Made by a program: the position numbers and the translations under genes. This document shows positions 12,053 to 25,248 of a stretch of 64,000 bases of DNA, piece after piece. The notes under the pieces are model-generated. The model ran no database searches. It had not been told where the DNA came from and was given only the letters and a program-made list of their open reading frames with translations. The stretch lies in contig NC_060955.1 in NCBI RefSeq assembly GCF_910589235.1, forward strand, positions 11,800,837 to 11,864,836. The letters are read 5' to 3'. The stretch is from Vespa crabro. Taxonomy: Eukaryota; Arthropoda; Insecta; Hymenoptera; Vespidae. How positions within the stretch are numbered: position 1 is the stretch's first letter; every line of letters starts with the position of its first letter.

Positions 12053-13067
12053 ATGAAATCTCATTCAAATTCAATTAGTTTATATTCTGTCGACGCATAA
12101 TAAAGATTACAACAAGAATATATCTTCCTGACTGTGTGTAAATAGAAGTTTTAACATGAAAATTGTCGAAAAATGAGATCGACAAATGCGAATTTTGTTA
12201 AATGCTGAGATAAAATCGTGAACACATAGAAATTACTCGTACCACAGCTTCAGAAATGTTTCCAATCTATTCGGACATTGTATTTCTGAAGATCAAACAT
12301 TTATTTTATCTTGGAATCGACGTTATAACCTTGTTTCATATTTTATATACGATTATTAGCTCATAAAGAAGTATCATCGAAATACGAAATTTGAAATCTC
12401 AATCAATATCAATGCTTTTATATTCTATCGACGCAGAATATACAAAGGAACAAGAACATAAGTTTGTCACTATGTGTAAATACGAGTTTCAACATGAATA
12501 TTGTAGAAAAATGAGATCGACACATGCGAATTTCGTTAATTGCAGAGCTTCAATCGTGAAAACATTGAACTTACTCGTACCACAGCTTGAGAAATGTTTC
12601 CAACCGATTCGGACATTGTATTTCTGAAGATCATACATCCATTTTATCTTGGAATCGACGTTATAACCTTGTTTCATATGTTATATATGATTATTAGCTC
12701 ATAAAGAAGTATCATCGAAATACGAAATTTCAAATCTCAATCAATATCAATGCTTTTATATTCTATCGACGCAGAATATACAATGGAACAAGAACATAAG
12801 TTTGTCACTATGTGTAAATACGAGTTTCAACATGAATATTGTAGATAAATGAGATCGACACATGCGAATTTCGTTAATTGCTGAGATTTAATCGTGAAAG
12901 CATTTAACTAACTCGTACCACAGCTTGAGAATTGTTTCCAATCGATTCGGACATTGTATTTCTGAAGATCAAACATCTATTTGATATTGGAATCGACGTT
13001 TTAACCTTGTTTCTTATCGTATATACGTTTTTTCGTTCATAATGGCGTACCATCGAAATACGAAATA

Positions 13068-13405
13068 ATGAAATCTCATTCAAATTCAATTAGTTTATAT
13101 TCTGTCGACGCAGAATAAAGATTACAACAAGAATATATCTTCCTGACTGTGTGTAAATAGAAGTTTTAACATGAAAATTGTCGAAAAATGAGATCGACAA
13201 ATGCGAATTTTGTTAAATGCTGAGATAAAATCGTGAACACATTGAAATTACTCGTACCACAGCTTCAGAAATGTTTCCAATCAATTCGGACATTGTATTT
13301 CTGAAGATCAAACATTTATTTTATCTTGGAATCGACGTTATAACCTTGTTTCATATTTTATATACGATTATTAGCTCATAAAGAAGTATCATCGAAATCC
13401 GAAAT
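13068..13405. repeat. Representative class B monomer
   Basis: The most divergent class in its first half: CATTCAAATTCAATTAG, AAAGATTACAACAAG, TTCCTGACTGTG, AATAGAAG, GTCGAAAAATGAG, TGCTGAGATAAAATCG, CTTCAGAAATG; R end. It recurs every second or third monomer, so the array alternates between B and non-B. Confidence 0.92.
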
Positions 13406-15096
13406 TTGAAATCTCAATCAATATCAATGCTTTTATATTCTATCGACGCAGAATATACAAAGGAAAAGAACATAAGTTTGTCACTATGTGTAAATACGAG
13501 TTTCAACATGAATATTGTAGAAAAATGAGAACGACACATGCGAATTTCGTTAATTGCAGAGCTTCAATCGTGAAAACATTGAACTTACTCGTACCACAGC
13601 TTGAGAAATGTTTCCAATCGATTCGGCCATTGTATTTCTGAAGATCATACATCCATTTTATCTTGGAATCGACGTTATAACCTTGTTTCATATGTTATAT
13701 ATGATTATTAACTCATAAAGAAGTATCATCGAAATACGAATTTTGAACTCTCAATCAATATCAATGCTATTATATTCTATCGACGCAGAATATACAATGG
13801 AACAAGATCATAAGTTTGTCACTATGTGTAAATACGAGTTTCAACATGAATATTGTAGAAAAATGAGATCGACACATGCGAATTTCGTTAATTGCTGAGA
13901 TTTAATCGTGAAAGCATTTAACTAACTCGTACCACAGCTTGAGAATTGTTTCCAATCGATTCGGACATTGTATTTCTGAAGATCAAACATGTATTTGATA
14001 TTGGAATCGACGTTTTAACCTTGTTTCTTATCGTATATACGTTTTTTCGTTCATAATGGCGTACCATCGAAATACGAAATAATGAAATCTCATTCAAATT
14101 CAATTAATTTATATTCTGTCGACGCAGAATAAAGATTACAACAAGAATATATCTTCCTGACTGTGTGTAAATAGAAGTTTTCACATGAAAATTGTCGAAA
14201 AATGAGATCGACAAATGCGAATTTTGTTAAATGCTGAGATAAAATCGTAAACACATTGAAATTACTCGTACCACAGCTTCAGAAATGTTTCCAATCTATT
14301 CGGACATTGTATTTCGGAAGATCAAACATTTATTTTATCTTGGAATCGACGTTATAACCTTGTTTCATATGTTATATACGATTATTAGCTCATAAAGAAG
14401 TATAATCGAAATACGAAATTTGAAATCTCAATCAATATCAATGCTATTATATTCTGTCGACGCAGAATACACAATGGAACAAGAACATAAGTTTGTCACT
14501 ATGTGTAAATACGAGTTTCAACATGAATATTGTAGAAAAATGAGATCGACACATGCGAATTTCGTTAATTGCAGAGATTTAATCGTGAAAGCATTGAACT
14601 AACACGTACCACAGCTTGAGAATTGTTTCCAATCGATTCGGACATTGTATTTCTGAAGATCAAACATCTATTTTATCTTGGAATCGACGTTTTAACCTTG
14701 TGTCTTAACGTATATACGTTTTTTCGTTCATAATGGCGTACCATCGAAATACGAAAAAATGAAATCTCATTCAAATTCAATTAGTTTATATTCTGTCGAC
14801 GCATAATAAAGATTACAACAAGAATATATCTTCCTGACTGTGTGTAAATAGAAGTTTTAACATGAAAATTGTCGAAAAATGAGATCGACAAATGCGAATT
14901 TTGTTAAATGCTGAGATAAAATCGTGAACACATTGAAATTACTCGTACCACAGCTTCAGAAATGTTTCCAATCTATTCGGACATTGTATTTCTGAAGATC
15001 AAACATTTATTTTATCTTGGAATCGACGTTATAACCTTGTTTCATATTTTATATACGATTATTAGCTCATAAAGAAGTATCATCGAAATACGAAAT

Positions 15097-15434
15097 TTGA
15101 AATCTCAATCAATATCAATGCTTTTATATTCTATCGACGCAGAATATACAAAGGAACAAGAACATAAGTTTGTCACTATGTGTAAATACGAGTTTCAACA
15201 TGAATATTGTAGAAAAATGAGATCGACACATGCGAATTTCGTTAATTGCAGAGCTTCAATCGTGAAATCATTGAACTTATTCGTACCACAGCTTGAGAAA
15301 TGTTTCCAATCTATTCGGACATTGTATTTCTGAAGATCAAACATCCATTTTATCTTGGAATCGACGTTATAACCTTGTTTCATATGTTATATATGATTAT
15401 TAACTCATAAAGAAGTATCATCGAAATACGAATT
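15097..15434. repeat. C monomer with internal D conversion tract
   Basis: The monomer starts and ends as class C (AAAGGAACAAG, GAGCTTCAATCG; 3' end CATATGTTATATATG). Between about 15268 and 15340 it carries D-diagnostic bases: GAAATCATTG, CTTATTCG, CCAATCTATTCGG and GATCAAACATCC. Two switches inside one monomer fit gene conversion from a D copy, minimum tract about 73 bp. Two independent crossovers would give the same pattern. Confidence 0.8.
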
Positions 15435-15773
15435 TTGAACTCTCAATCAATATCAATGCTATTATATTCTATCGACGCAGAATATACAATGGAACAAGAT
15501 CATAAGTTTGTCACTATGTGTAAATACGAGTTTCAACATGAATATTGTAGAAAAATGAGATCGACACATGCGAATTTCGTTAATTGCTGAGATTTAATCG
15601 TGAAAGCATTTAACTAACTCGTACCACAGCTTGAGAATTGTTTCCAATCGATTCGGACATTGTATTTCTGAAGATCAAACATCTATTTGATATTGGAATC
15701 GACGTTTTAACCTTGTTTCTTATCGTATATACGTTTTTTCGTTCATAATGGCGTACCATCGAAATACGAAATA
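15435..15773. repeat. Representative class A monomer
   Basis: Diagnostic bases are CAATGCTATTATATTC, TGGAACAAGATCAT, TTAATTGCTGAG, GAGAATTG, and an S end with TTATCGTATATACG and TTCATAATGG. It is 339 bp when followed by B. TTTTGACC and TGATATTGG variants mark sublineages. It is absent from parts of the 10-mer HOR where E or F takes its place. Confidence 0.9.
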
Positions 15774-16111
15774 ATGAAATCTCATTCAAATTCAATTAAT
15801 TTATATTCTGTCGACGCAGAATAAAGATTACAACAAGAATATATCTTCCTGACTGTGTGTAAATAGAAGTTTTCACATGAAAATTGTCGAAAAATGAGAT
15901 CGACAAATGCGAATTTTGTTAAATGCTGAGATAAAATCGTAAACACATTGAAATTACTCGTACCACAGCTTCAGAAATGTTTCCAATCTATTCGGACATT
16001 GTATTTCGGAAGATCAAACATTTATTTTATCTTGGAATCGACGTTATAACCTTGTTTCATATGTTATATATGATTATTAGCTCATAAAGAAGTATAATCG
16101 AAATACGAAAT

Positions 16112-16450
16112 TTGAAATCTCAATCAATATCAATGCTATTATATTCTGTCGACGCAGAATACACAATGGAACAAGAACATAAGTTTGTCACTATGTGTAA
16201 ATACGAGTTTCAACATGAATATTGTAGAAAAATGAGATCGACACATGCGAATTTCGTTAATTGCAGAGATTTAATCGTGAAAGCATTGAACTAACACGTA
16301 CCACAGCTTGAGAATTGTTTCCAATCGATTCGGACATTGTATTTCTGAAGATCAAACATCTATTTTATCTTGGAATCGACGTTTTAACCTTGTGTCTTAA
16401 CGTATATACGTTTTTTCGTTCATAATGGCGTACCATCGAAATACGAAAAA
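16112..16450. repeat. Representative class A2 monomer
   Basis: Differs from A in TATTCTGTCGACG, AATACACAATGG, GAACAAGAACAT, TGCAGAGATTTAATCG and AACACGTACC; it has an S end. In many copies the S end carries CTTAACGTATATACG, which makes a 14-bp palindrome. It always sits between two B monomers. Confidence 0.9.
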
Positions 16451-19400
16451 ATGAAATCTCATTCAAATTCAATTAGTTTATATTCTGTCGACGCATAATA
16501 AAGATTACAACAAGAATATATCTTCCTGACTGTGTGTAAATAGAAGTTTTAACATGAAAATTGTCGAAAAATGAGATCGACAAATGCGAATTTTGTTAAA
16601 TGCTGAGATAAAATCGTGAACACATTGAAATTACTCGTACCACAGCTTCAGAAATGTTTCCAATCTATTCGGACATTGTATTTCTGAAGATCAAACATTT
16701 ATTTTATCTTGGAATCGACGTTATAACCTTGTTTCATATTTTATATACGATTATTAGCTCATAAAGAAGTATCATCGAAATACGAAATTTGAAATCTCAA
16801 TCAATATCAATGCTTTTATATTCTATCGACGCAGAATATACAAAGGAACAAGAACATAAGTTTGTCACTATGTGTAAATACGAGTTTCAACATGAATATT
16901 GTAGAAAAATGAGATCGACACATGCGAATTTCGTTAATTGCAGAGCTTCAATCGTGAAAACATTGAACTTACTCGTACCACAGCTTGAGAAATGTTTCCA
17001 ACCGATTCGGACATTGTATTTCTGAAGATCATACATCCATTTTATCTTGGAATCGACGTTATAACCTTGTTTCATATGTTATATATGATTATTAGCTCAT
17101 AAAGAAGTATCATCGAAATACGAAATTTCAAATCTCAATCAATATCAATGCTTTTATATTCTATCGACGCAGAATATACAATGGAACAAGAACATAAGTT
17201 TGTCACTATGTGTAAATACGAGTTTCAACATGAATATTGTAGAAAAATGAGATCGACACATGCGAATTTCGTTAATTGCTGAGATTTAATCGTGAAAGCA
17301 TTTAACTAACTCGTACCACAGCTTGAGAATTGTTTCCAATCGATTCGGACATTGTATTTCTGAAGATCAAACATCTATTTGATATTGGAATCGACGTTTT
17401 AACCTTGTTTCTTATCGTATATACGTTTTTTCGTTCATAATGGCGTACCATCGAAATACGAAATAATGAAATCTCATTCAAATTCAATTAGTTTATATTC
17501 TGTCGACGCAGAATAAAGATTACAACAAGAATATATCTTCCTGACTGTGTGTAAATAGAAGTTTTAACATGAAAATTGTCGAAAAATGAGATCGACAAAT
17601 GCGAATTTTGTTAAATGCTGAGATAAAATCGTGAACACATTGAAATTACTCGTACCACAGCTTCAGAAATGTTTCCAATCAATTCGGACATTGTATTTCT
17701 GAAGATCAAACATTTATTTTATCTTGGAATCGACGTTATAACCTTGTTTCATATTTTATATACGATTATTAGCTCATAAAGAAGTATCATCGAAATCCGA
17801 AATTTGAAATCTCAATCAATATCAATGCTTTTATATTCTATCGACGCAGAATATACAAAGGAAAAAGAACATAAGTTTGTCACTATGTGTAAATACGAGT
17901 TTCAACATGAATATTGTAGAAAAATGAGAACGACACATGCGAATTTCGTTAATTGCAGAGCTTCAATCGTGAAAACATTGAACTTACTCGTACCACAGCT
18001 TGAGAAATGTTTTCAATCGATTCGGCCATTGTATTTCTGAAGATCATACATCCATTTTATCTTGGAATCGACGTTATAACCTTGTTTCATATGTTATATA
18101 TGATTATTAACTCATAAAGAAGTATCATCGAAATACGAATTTTGAACTCTCAATCAATATCAATGCTATTATATTCTATCGACGCAGAATATACAATGGA
18201 ACAAGATCATAAGTTTGTCACTATGTGTAAATACGAGTTTCAACATGAATATTGTAGAAAAATGAGATCGACACATGCGAATTTCGTTAATTGCTGAGAT
18301 TTAATCGTGAAAGCATTTAACTAACTCGTACCACAGCTTGAGAATTGTTTCCAATCGATTCGGACATTGTATTTCTGAAGATCAAACATCTATTTGATAT
18401 TGGAATCGACGTTTTAACCTTGTTTCTTATCGTATATACGTTTTTTCGTTCATAATGGCGTACCATCGAAATACGAAATAATGAAATCTCATTCAAATTC
18501 AATTAATTTATATTCTGTCGACGCAGAATAAAGATTACAACAAGAATATATCTTCCTGACTGTGTGTAAATAGAAGTTTTCACATGAAAATTGTCGAAAA
18601 GTGAGATCGACAAATGCGAATTTTGTTAAATGCTGAGATAAAATCGTAAACACATTGAAATTACTCGTACCACAGCTTCAGAAATGTTTCCAATCTATTC
18701 GGACATTGTATTTCGGAAGATCAAACATTTATTTTATCTTGGAATCGACGTTATAACCTTGTTTCATATGTTATATACGATTATTAGCTCATAAAGAAGT
18801 ATAATCGAAATACGAAATTTGAAATCTCAATCAATATCAATGCTATTATATTCTGTCGACGCAGAATACACAATGGAACAAGAACATAAGTTTGTCACTA
18901 TGTGTAAATACGAGTTTCAACATGAATATTGTAGAAAAATGAGATCGACACATGCGAATTTCGTTAATTGCAGAGATTTAATCGTGAAAGCATTGAACTA
19001 ACACGTACCACAGCTTGAGAATTGTTTCCAATCGATTCGGACATTGTATTTCTGAAGATCAAACATCTATTTTATCTTGGAATCGACGTTTTAACCTTGT
19101 TTCTTATCGTATATACGTTTTTTCGTTCATAATGGCGTACCATCGAAATACGAAATAATGAAATCTCATTCAAATTCAATTAGTTTATATTCTGTCGACG
19201 CAGAATAAAGATTACAACAAGAATATATCTTTCTGACTGTGTGTAAATAGAAGTTTTAACATGAAAATTGTCGAAAAATGAGATCGACAAATGCGAATTT
19301 TGTTAAATGCTGAGATAAAATCGTGAACACATTGAAATTACTCGTACCACAGCTTCAGAAATGTTTTCAATCAATACGGACATTGTATTTCTGAAGATCA

Positions 19401-19833
19401 AACATTTATTTTATCTTTGAATCGACGTTATAACCTTGTTTCATATTTTATATACGATTATTAGCTCATAAAGAAGTATCATCGAAATACGAAATTTCAA
19501 ATCTCAATCAATATCAATGCTTTTATATTCTATCGACGCAGAATATACAATGGAACAAGAACATAAGTTTGTCACTATGTGTAAATACGAGTTTTAACAT
19601 GAATATTGTCGAAAATTGAGATCGACACATGCGAATTTCTTTAATTGCAGAGATGTAATCGTGAAATCATTGAACTTATTCGTACCACAGCTTGAGAAAT
19701 GTTTCCAATCTATTCGGACATTGTATTTCTGAAGATCAAACATCCATTTTATCTTGGAATCGACGTTATAACCTTGTTTCATATTTTATATACGATTATT
19801 AGCTCATAAAGAAGTATCATCGAAATACGAAAT

Positions 19834-20172
19834 TTCAAATCTCAATCAATATCAATGCTTTTATATTCTATCGACGCAGAATATACAATGGAACAAGAAC
19901 ATAAGTTTGTCACTATGTGTAAATACGAGTTTTAACATGAATATTGTCGAAAATTGAGATCGACACATGCGAATTTCGTTAATTGCTGAGATTTAATCGT
20001 GAAAGCATTGAACTAACTCGTACCACAGCTTGAGAATTGTTTCCAATCGATTCGGACATTGTATTTCTGAAGATCAAACATCTATTTGATATTGGAATCG
20101 ACGTTTTGACCTTGTTTCTTATCGTATATATGTTTTTTCGTTCATAATGGCGTACCATCGAAATACGAAATA
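19834..20172. repeat. Representative class F monomer (D/A hybrid lineage)
   Basis: Like D to GTCGAAAATTGAG and GCGAATTTC, then A-like from GTTAATTGCTGAG, S end with TTTTGACC and usually CGTATATATG, which breaks the CGTATATACG palindrome found in other S ends. The switch is about 45 bases later than in E, so E and F come from different events. In the HOR copies it follows D directly. Confidence 0.87.
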
Positions 20173-23100
20173 ATGAAATCTCATTCAAATTCAATTAGTT
20201 TATATTCTGTCGACGCAGAATAAAGATTACAACAAGAATATATCTTCCTGACTGTGTGTAAATAGAAGTTTTCACATGAAAATTGTCGAAAAATGAGATC
20301 GACAAATGCGAATTTTGTTAAATGCTGAGATAAAATCGTAAACACATTGAAATTACTCGTACCACAGCTTCAGAAATGTTTCCAATCTATTCGGACATTG
20401 TATTTCTGAAGATCAAACATTTATTTTATCTTTGAATCGACGTTATAACCTTGTTTCATATTTTATATACGATTATTAGCTCATAAAGAAGTATCATCGA
20501 AATACGAAATTTCAAATCTCAATCAATATCAATGCTTTTATATTCTATCGACGCAGAATATACAATGGAACAAGAACATAAGTTTGTCACTATGTGTAAA
20601 TACGAGATTCAACATGAATATTGTAGAAAAATGAGATCGACACATGCGAATTTCGTTAATTGCTGAGATTTAATCGTGAAAGCATTGAACTAACTCGTAC
20701 CACATCTTGAGAATTGTTTCCAATCGATTCGGACATTGTATTTCTGAAGATCAAACATCTATTTTATCTTGGAATCGACGTTTTAACCTTGTGTCTTAAC
20801 GTATATACGTTTTTTCGTTCATAATGGCGTACCATCGAAATACGAAAAAATGAAATCTCATTCAAATTCAATTAGTTTATATTCTGTCGACGCATAATAA
20901 AGATTACAACAAGAATATATCTTCCTGACTGTGTGTAAATAGAAGTTTTAACATGAAAATTGTCGAAAAATGAGATCGACAAATGCGAATTTTGTTAAAT
21001 GCTGAGATAAAATCGTGAACACATTGAAATTACTCGTACCACAGCTTCAGAAATGTTTCCAATCAATTCGGACATTGTATTTCTGAAGATCAAACATTTA
21101 TTTTATCTTGGAATCGACGTTATAACCTTGTTTCATATTTTATATACGATTATTAGCTCATAAAGAAGTATCATCGAAATCCGAAATTTGAAATCTCAAT
21201 CAATATCAATGCTTTTATATTCTATCGACGCAGAATATACAAAGGAAAAAGAACATAAGTTTGTCACTATGTGTAAATACGAGTTTCAACATGAATATTG
21301 TAGAAAAATGAGAACGACACATGCGAATTTCGTTAATTGCAGAGCTTCAATCGTGAAAACATTGAACTTACTCGTACCACAGCTTGAGAAATGTTTCCAA
21401 TCGATTCGGCCATTGTATTTCTGAAGATCATACATCCATTTTATCTTGGAATCGACGTTATAACCTTGTTTCATATGTTATATATGATTATTAACTCATA
21501 AAGAAGTATCATCGAAATACGAATTTTGAACTCTCAATCAATATCAATGCTATTATATTCTATCGACGCAGAATATACAATGGAACAAGATCATAAGTTT
21601 GTCACTATGTGTAAATACGAGTTTCAACATGAATATTGTAGAAAAATGAGATCGACACATGCGAATTTCGTTAATTGCTGAGATTTAATCGTGAAAGCAT
21701 TTAACTAACTCGTACCACAGCTTGAGAATTGTTTCCAATCGATTCGGACATTGTATTTCTGAAGATCAAACATCTATTTGATATTGGAATCGACGTTTTA
21801 ACCTTGTTTCTTATCGTATATACGTTTTTTCGTTCATAATGGCGTACCATCGAAATACGAAATAATGAAATCTCATTCAAATTCAATTAATTTATATTCT
21901 GTCGACGCAGAATAAAGATTACAACAAGAATATATCTTCCTGACTGTGTGTAAATAGAAGTTTTCACATGAAAATTGTCGAAAAATGAGATCGACAAATG
22001 CGAATTTTGTTAAATGCTGAGATAAAATCGTAAACACATTGAAATTACTCGTACCACAGCTTCAGAAATGTTTCCATTCTATTCGGACATTGTATTTCGG
22101 AAGATCAAACATTTATTTTATCTTGGAATCGACGTTATAACCTTGTTTCATATGTTATATACGATTATTAGCTCATAAAGAAGTATAATCGAAATACGAA
22201 ATTTGAAATCTCAATCAATATCAATGCTATTATATTCTGTCGACGCAGAATACACAATGGAACAAGAACATAAGTTTGTCACTATGTGTAAATACGAGTT
22301 TCAACATGAATATTGTAGAAAAATGAGATCGACACATGCGAATTTCGTTAATTGCAGAGATTTAATCGTGAAAGCATTGAACTAACACGTACCACAGCTT
22401 GAGAATTGTTTCCAATCGATTCGGACATTGTATTTCTGAAGATCAAACATCTATTTTATCTTGGAATCGACGTTTTAACCTTGTTTCTTATCGTATATAC
22501 GTTTTTTCGTTCATAATGGCGTACCATCGAAATACGAAATAATGAAATCTCATTCAAATTCAATTAGTTTATATTCTGTCGACGCAGAATAAAGATTACA
22601 ACAAGAATATATCTTTCTGACTGTGTGTAAATAGAAGTTTTAACATGAAAATTGTCGAAAAATGAGATCGACAAATGCGAATTTTGTTAAATGCTGAGAT
22701 AAAATCGTGAACACATTGAAATTACTCGTACCACAGCTTCAGAAATGTTTTCAATCAATACGGACATTGTATTTCTGAAGATCAAACATTTATTTTATCT
22801 TTGAATCGACGTTATAACCTTGTTTCATATTTTATATACGATTATTAGCTCATAAAGAAGTATCATCGAAATACGAAATTTCAAATCTCAATCAATATCA
22901 ATGCTTTTATATTCTATCGACGCAGAATATACAATGGAACAAGAACATAAGTTTGTCACTATGTGTAAATACGAGTTTTAACATGAATATTGTCGAAAAT
23001 TGAGATCGACACATGCGAATTTCTTTAATTGCAGAGATGTAATCGTGAAATCATTGAACTTATTCGTACCACAGCTTGAGAAATGTTTCCAATCTATTCG

Positions 23101-24909
23101 GACATTGTATTTCTGAAGATCAAACATCCATTTTATCTTGGAATCGACGTTATAACCTTGTTTCATATTTTATATACGATTATTAGCTCATAAAGAAGTA
23201 TCATCGAAATACGAAATTTCAAATCTCAATCAATATCAATGCTTTTATATTCTATCGACGCAGAATATACAATGGAACAAGAACATAAGTTTGTCACTAT
23301 GTGTAAATACGAGTTTTAACATGAATATTGTCGAAAATTGAGATCGACACATGCGAATTTCGTTAATTGCTGAGATTTAATCGTGAAAGCATTGAACTAA
23401 CTCGTACCACAGCTTGAGAATTGTTTCCAATCGATTCGGACATTGTATTTCTGAAGATCAAACATCTATTTGATATTGGAATCGACGTTTTGACCTTGTT
23501 TCTTATCGTATATATGTTTTTTCGTTCATAATGGCGTACCATCGAAATACGAAATAATGAAATCTCATTCAAATTCAATTAGTTTATATTCTGTCGACGC
23601 AGAATAAAGATTACAACAAGAATATATCTTCCTGACTGTGTGTAAATAGAAGTTTTCACATGAAAATTGTCGAAAAATGAGATCGACAAATGCGAATTTT
23701 GTTAAATGCTGAGATAAAATCGTAAACACATTGAAATTACTCGTACCACAGCTTCAGAAATGTTTCCAATCTATTCGGACATTGTATTTCTGAAGATCAA
23801 ACATTTATTTTATCTTTGAATCGACGTTATAACCTTGTTTCATATTTTATATACGATTATTAGCTCATAAAGAAGTATCATCGAAATACGAAATTTCAAA
23901 TCTCAATCAATATCAATGCTTTTATATTCTATCGACGCAGAATATACAATGGAACAAGAACATAAGTTTGTCACTATGTGTAAATACGAGATTCAACATG
24001 AATATTGTAGAAAAATGAGATCGACACATGCGAATTTCGTTAATTGTTGAGATTTAATCGTGAAAGCATTGAACTAACTCGTACCACAGCTTGAGAATTG
24101 TTTCCAATCGATTCGGACATTGTATTTCTGAAGATCAAACATCTATTTTATCTTGGAATCGACGTTTTAACCTTGTGTCTTAACGTATATACGTTTTTTC
24201 GTTCATAATGGCGTACCATCGAAATACGAAAAAATGAAATCTCATTCAAATTCAATTAGTTTATATTCTGTCGACGCATAATAAAGATTACAACAAGAAT
24301 ATATCTTCCTGACTGTGTGTAAATAGAAGTTTTAACATGAAAATTGTCGAAAAATGAGATCGACAAATGCGAATTTTGTTAAATGCTGAGATAAAATCGT
24401 GAACACATTGAAATTACTCGTACCACAGCTTCAGAAATGTTTCCAATCAATTCGGACATTGTATTTCTGAAGATCAAACATTTATTTTATCTTGGAATCG
24501 ACGTTATAACCTTGTTTCATATTTTATATACGATTATTAGCTCATAAAGAAGTATCATCGAAATACGAAATTTGAAATCTCAATCAATATCAATGCTTTT
24601 ATATTCTATCGACGCAGAATATACAAAGGAACAAGAACATAATTTTGTCACTATGTGTAAATACGAGTTTCAACATGAATATTGTAGAAAAATGAGATCG
24701 ACACATGCGAATTTCGTTAATTGCAGAGCTTCAATCGTGAAAACATTGAACTTACTCGTACCACAGCTTGAGAAATGTTTCCAACCGATTCGGACATTGT
24801 ATTTCTGAAGATCATACATCCATTTTATCTTGGAATCGACGTTATAACCTTGTTTCATATGTTATATATGATTATTAGCTCATAAAGAAGTATCATCGAA
24901 ATACGAAAT

Positions 24910-25248
24910 TTCAAATCTCAATCAATATCAATGCTTTTATATTCTATCGACGCAGAATATACAATGGAACAAGAACATAAGTTTGTCACTATGTGTAAAT
25001 ACGAGTTTTAACATGAATATTGTCGAAAATTGAGATCGACACATGCGAATTTCTTTAATTGCAGAGATGTAATCGTGAAATCATTGAACTTATTCGTACC
25101 ACAGCTTGAGAAATGTTTCCAATCTATTCGGACATTGTATTTCTGAAGATCAAACATCTATTTGATATTGGAATCGACGTTTTAACCTTGTTTCTTATCG
25201 TATATACGTTTTTTCGTTCATAATGGCGTACCATCGAAATACGAAATA
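24910..25248. repeat. Hybrid D monomer with S end
   Basis: Class D through GTCGAAAATTGAG, TTTCTTTAATTGC and CCAATCTATTCGG, then A-like TATTTGATATTGG with S end. The switch lies in the shared stretch about 25126-25157. A near-identical copy is at 28294-28632. It occupies the position that A holds in other HOR copies. Order C-D-A-B exists at 50966, so loss of one monomer by a D/A crossover would give this C-hybrid-B order. Confidence 0.85.

Larger units (their letters stand above)
9007..12390. repeat. 10-monomer HOR, copy 1 (3384 bp)
   Basis: Starts: 9007 C, 9345 E, 9684 B, 10022 A2, 10361 B, 10699 D, 11037 F, 11376 B, 11714 E, 12053 B. The order from the third to the tenth monomer is the same as in the three tandem copies at 17804-27955. 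The second monomer differs: E here, A or a D hybrid there. F at 11037 has the private variant GAATCGACTTTTTG, shared with 53334 and 62809. This copy is separated from the others by about 5.4 kb of other units. Confidence 0.9.
12391..17803. repeat. Mixed trimer and pentamer block (C-E-B, C-A-B-A2-B)
   Basis: Starts: 12391 C, 12729 E, 13068 B, 13406 C, 13743 A, 14082 B, 14420 A2, 14759 B, 15097 C (converted), 15435 A, 15774 B, 16112 A2, 16451 B, 16789 C, 17127 E, 17466 B. Read as C-E-B, C-A-B-A2-B, C-A-B-A2-B, C-E-B. The eight-monomer order C-E-B-C-A-B-A2-B recurs at 12391, 16789 and 54011. The C at 13406 is 337 bp through loss of one base in its AAAGGAAAAGAAC segment. B monomers at 14082 and 15774 share GTATTTCGGAAG, also present in the B before each A2 at 18481, 21865, 51981, 55703, 59426 and 61456. 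Confidence 0.88.
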
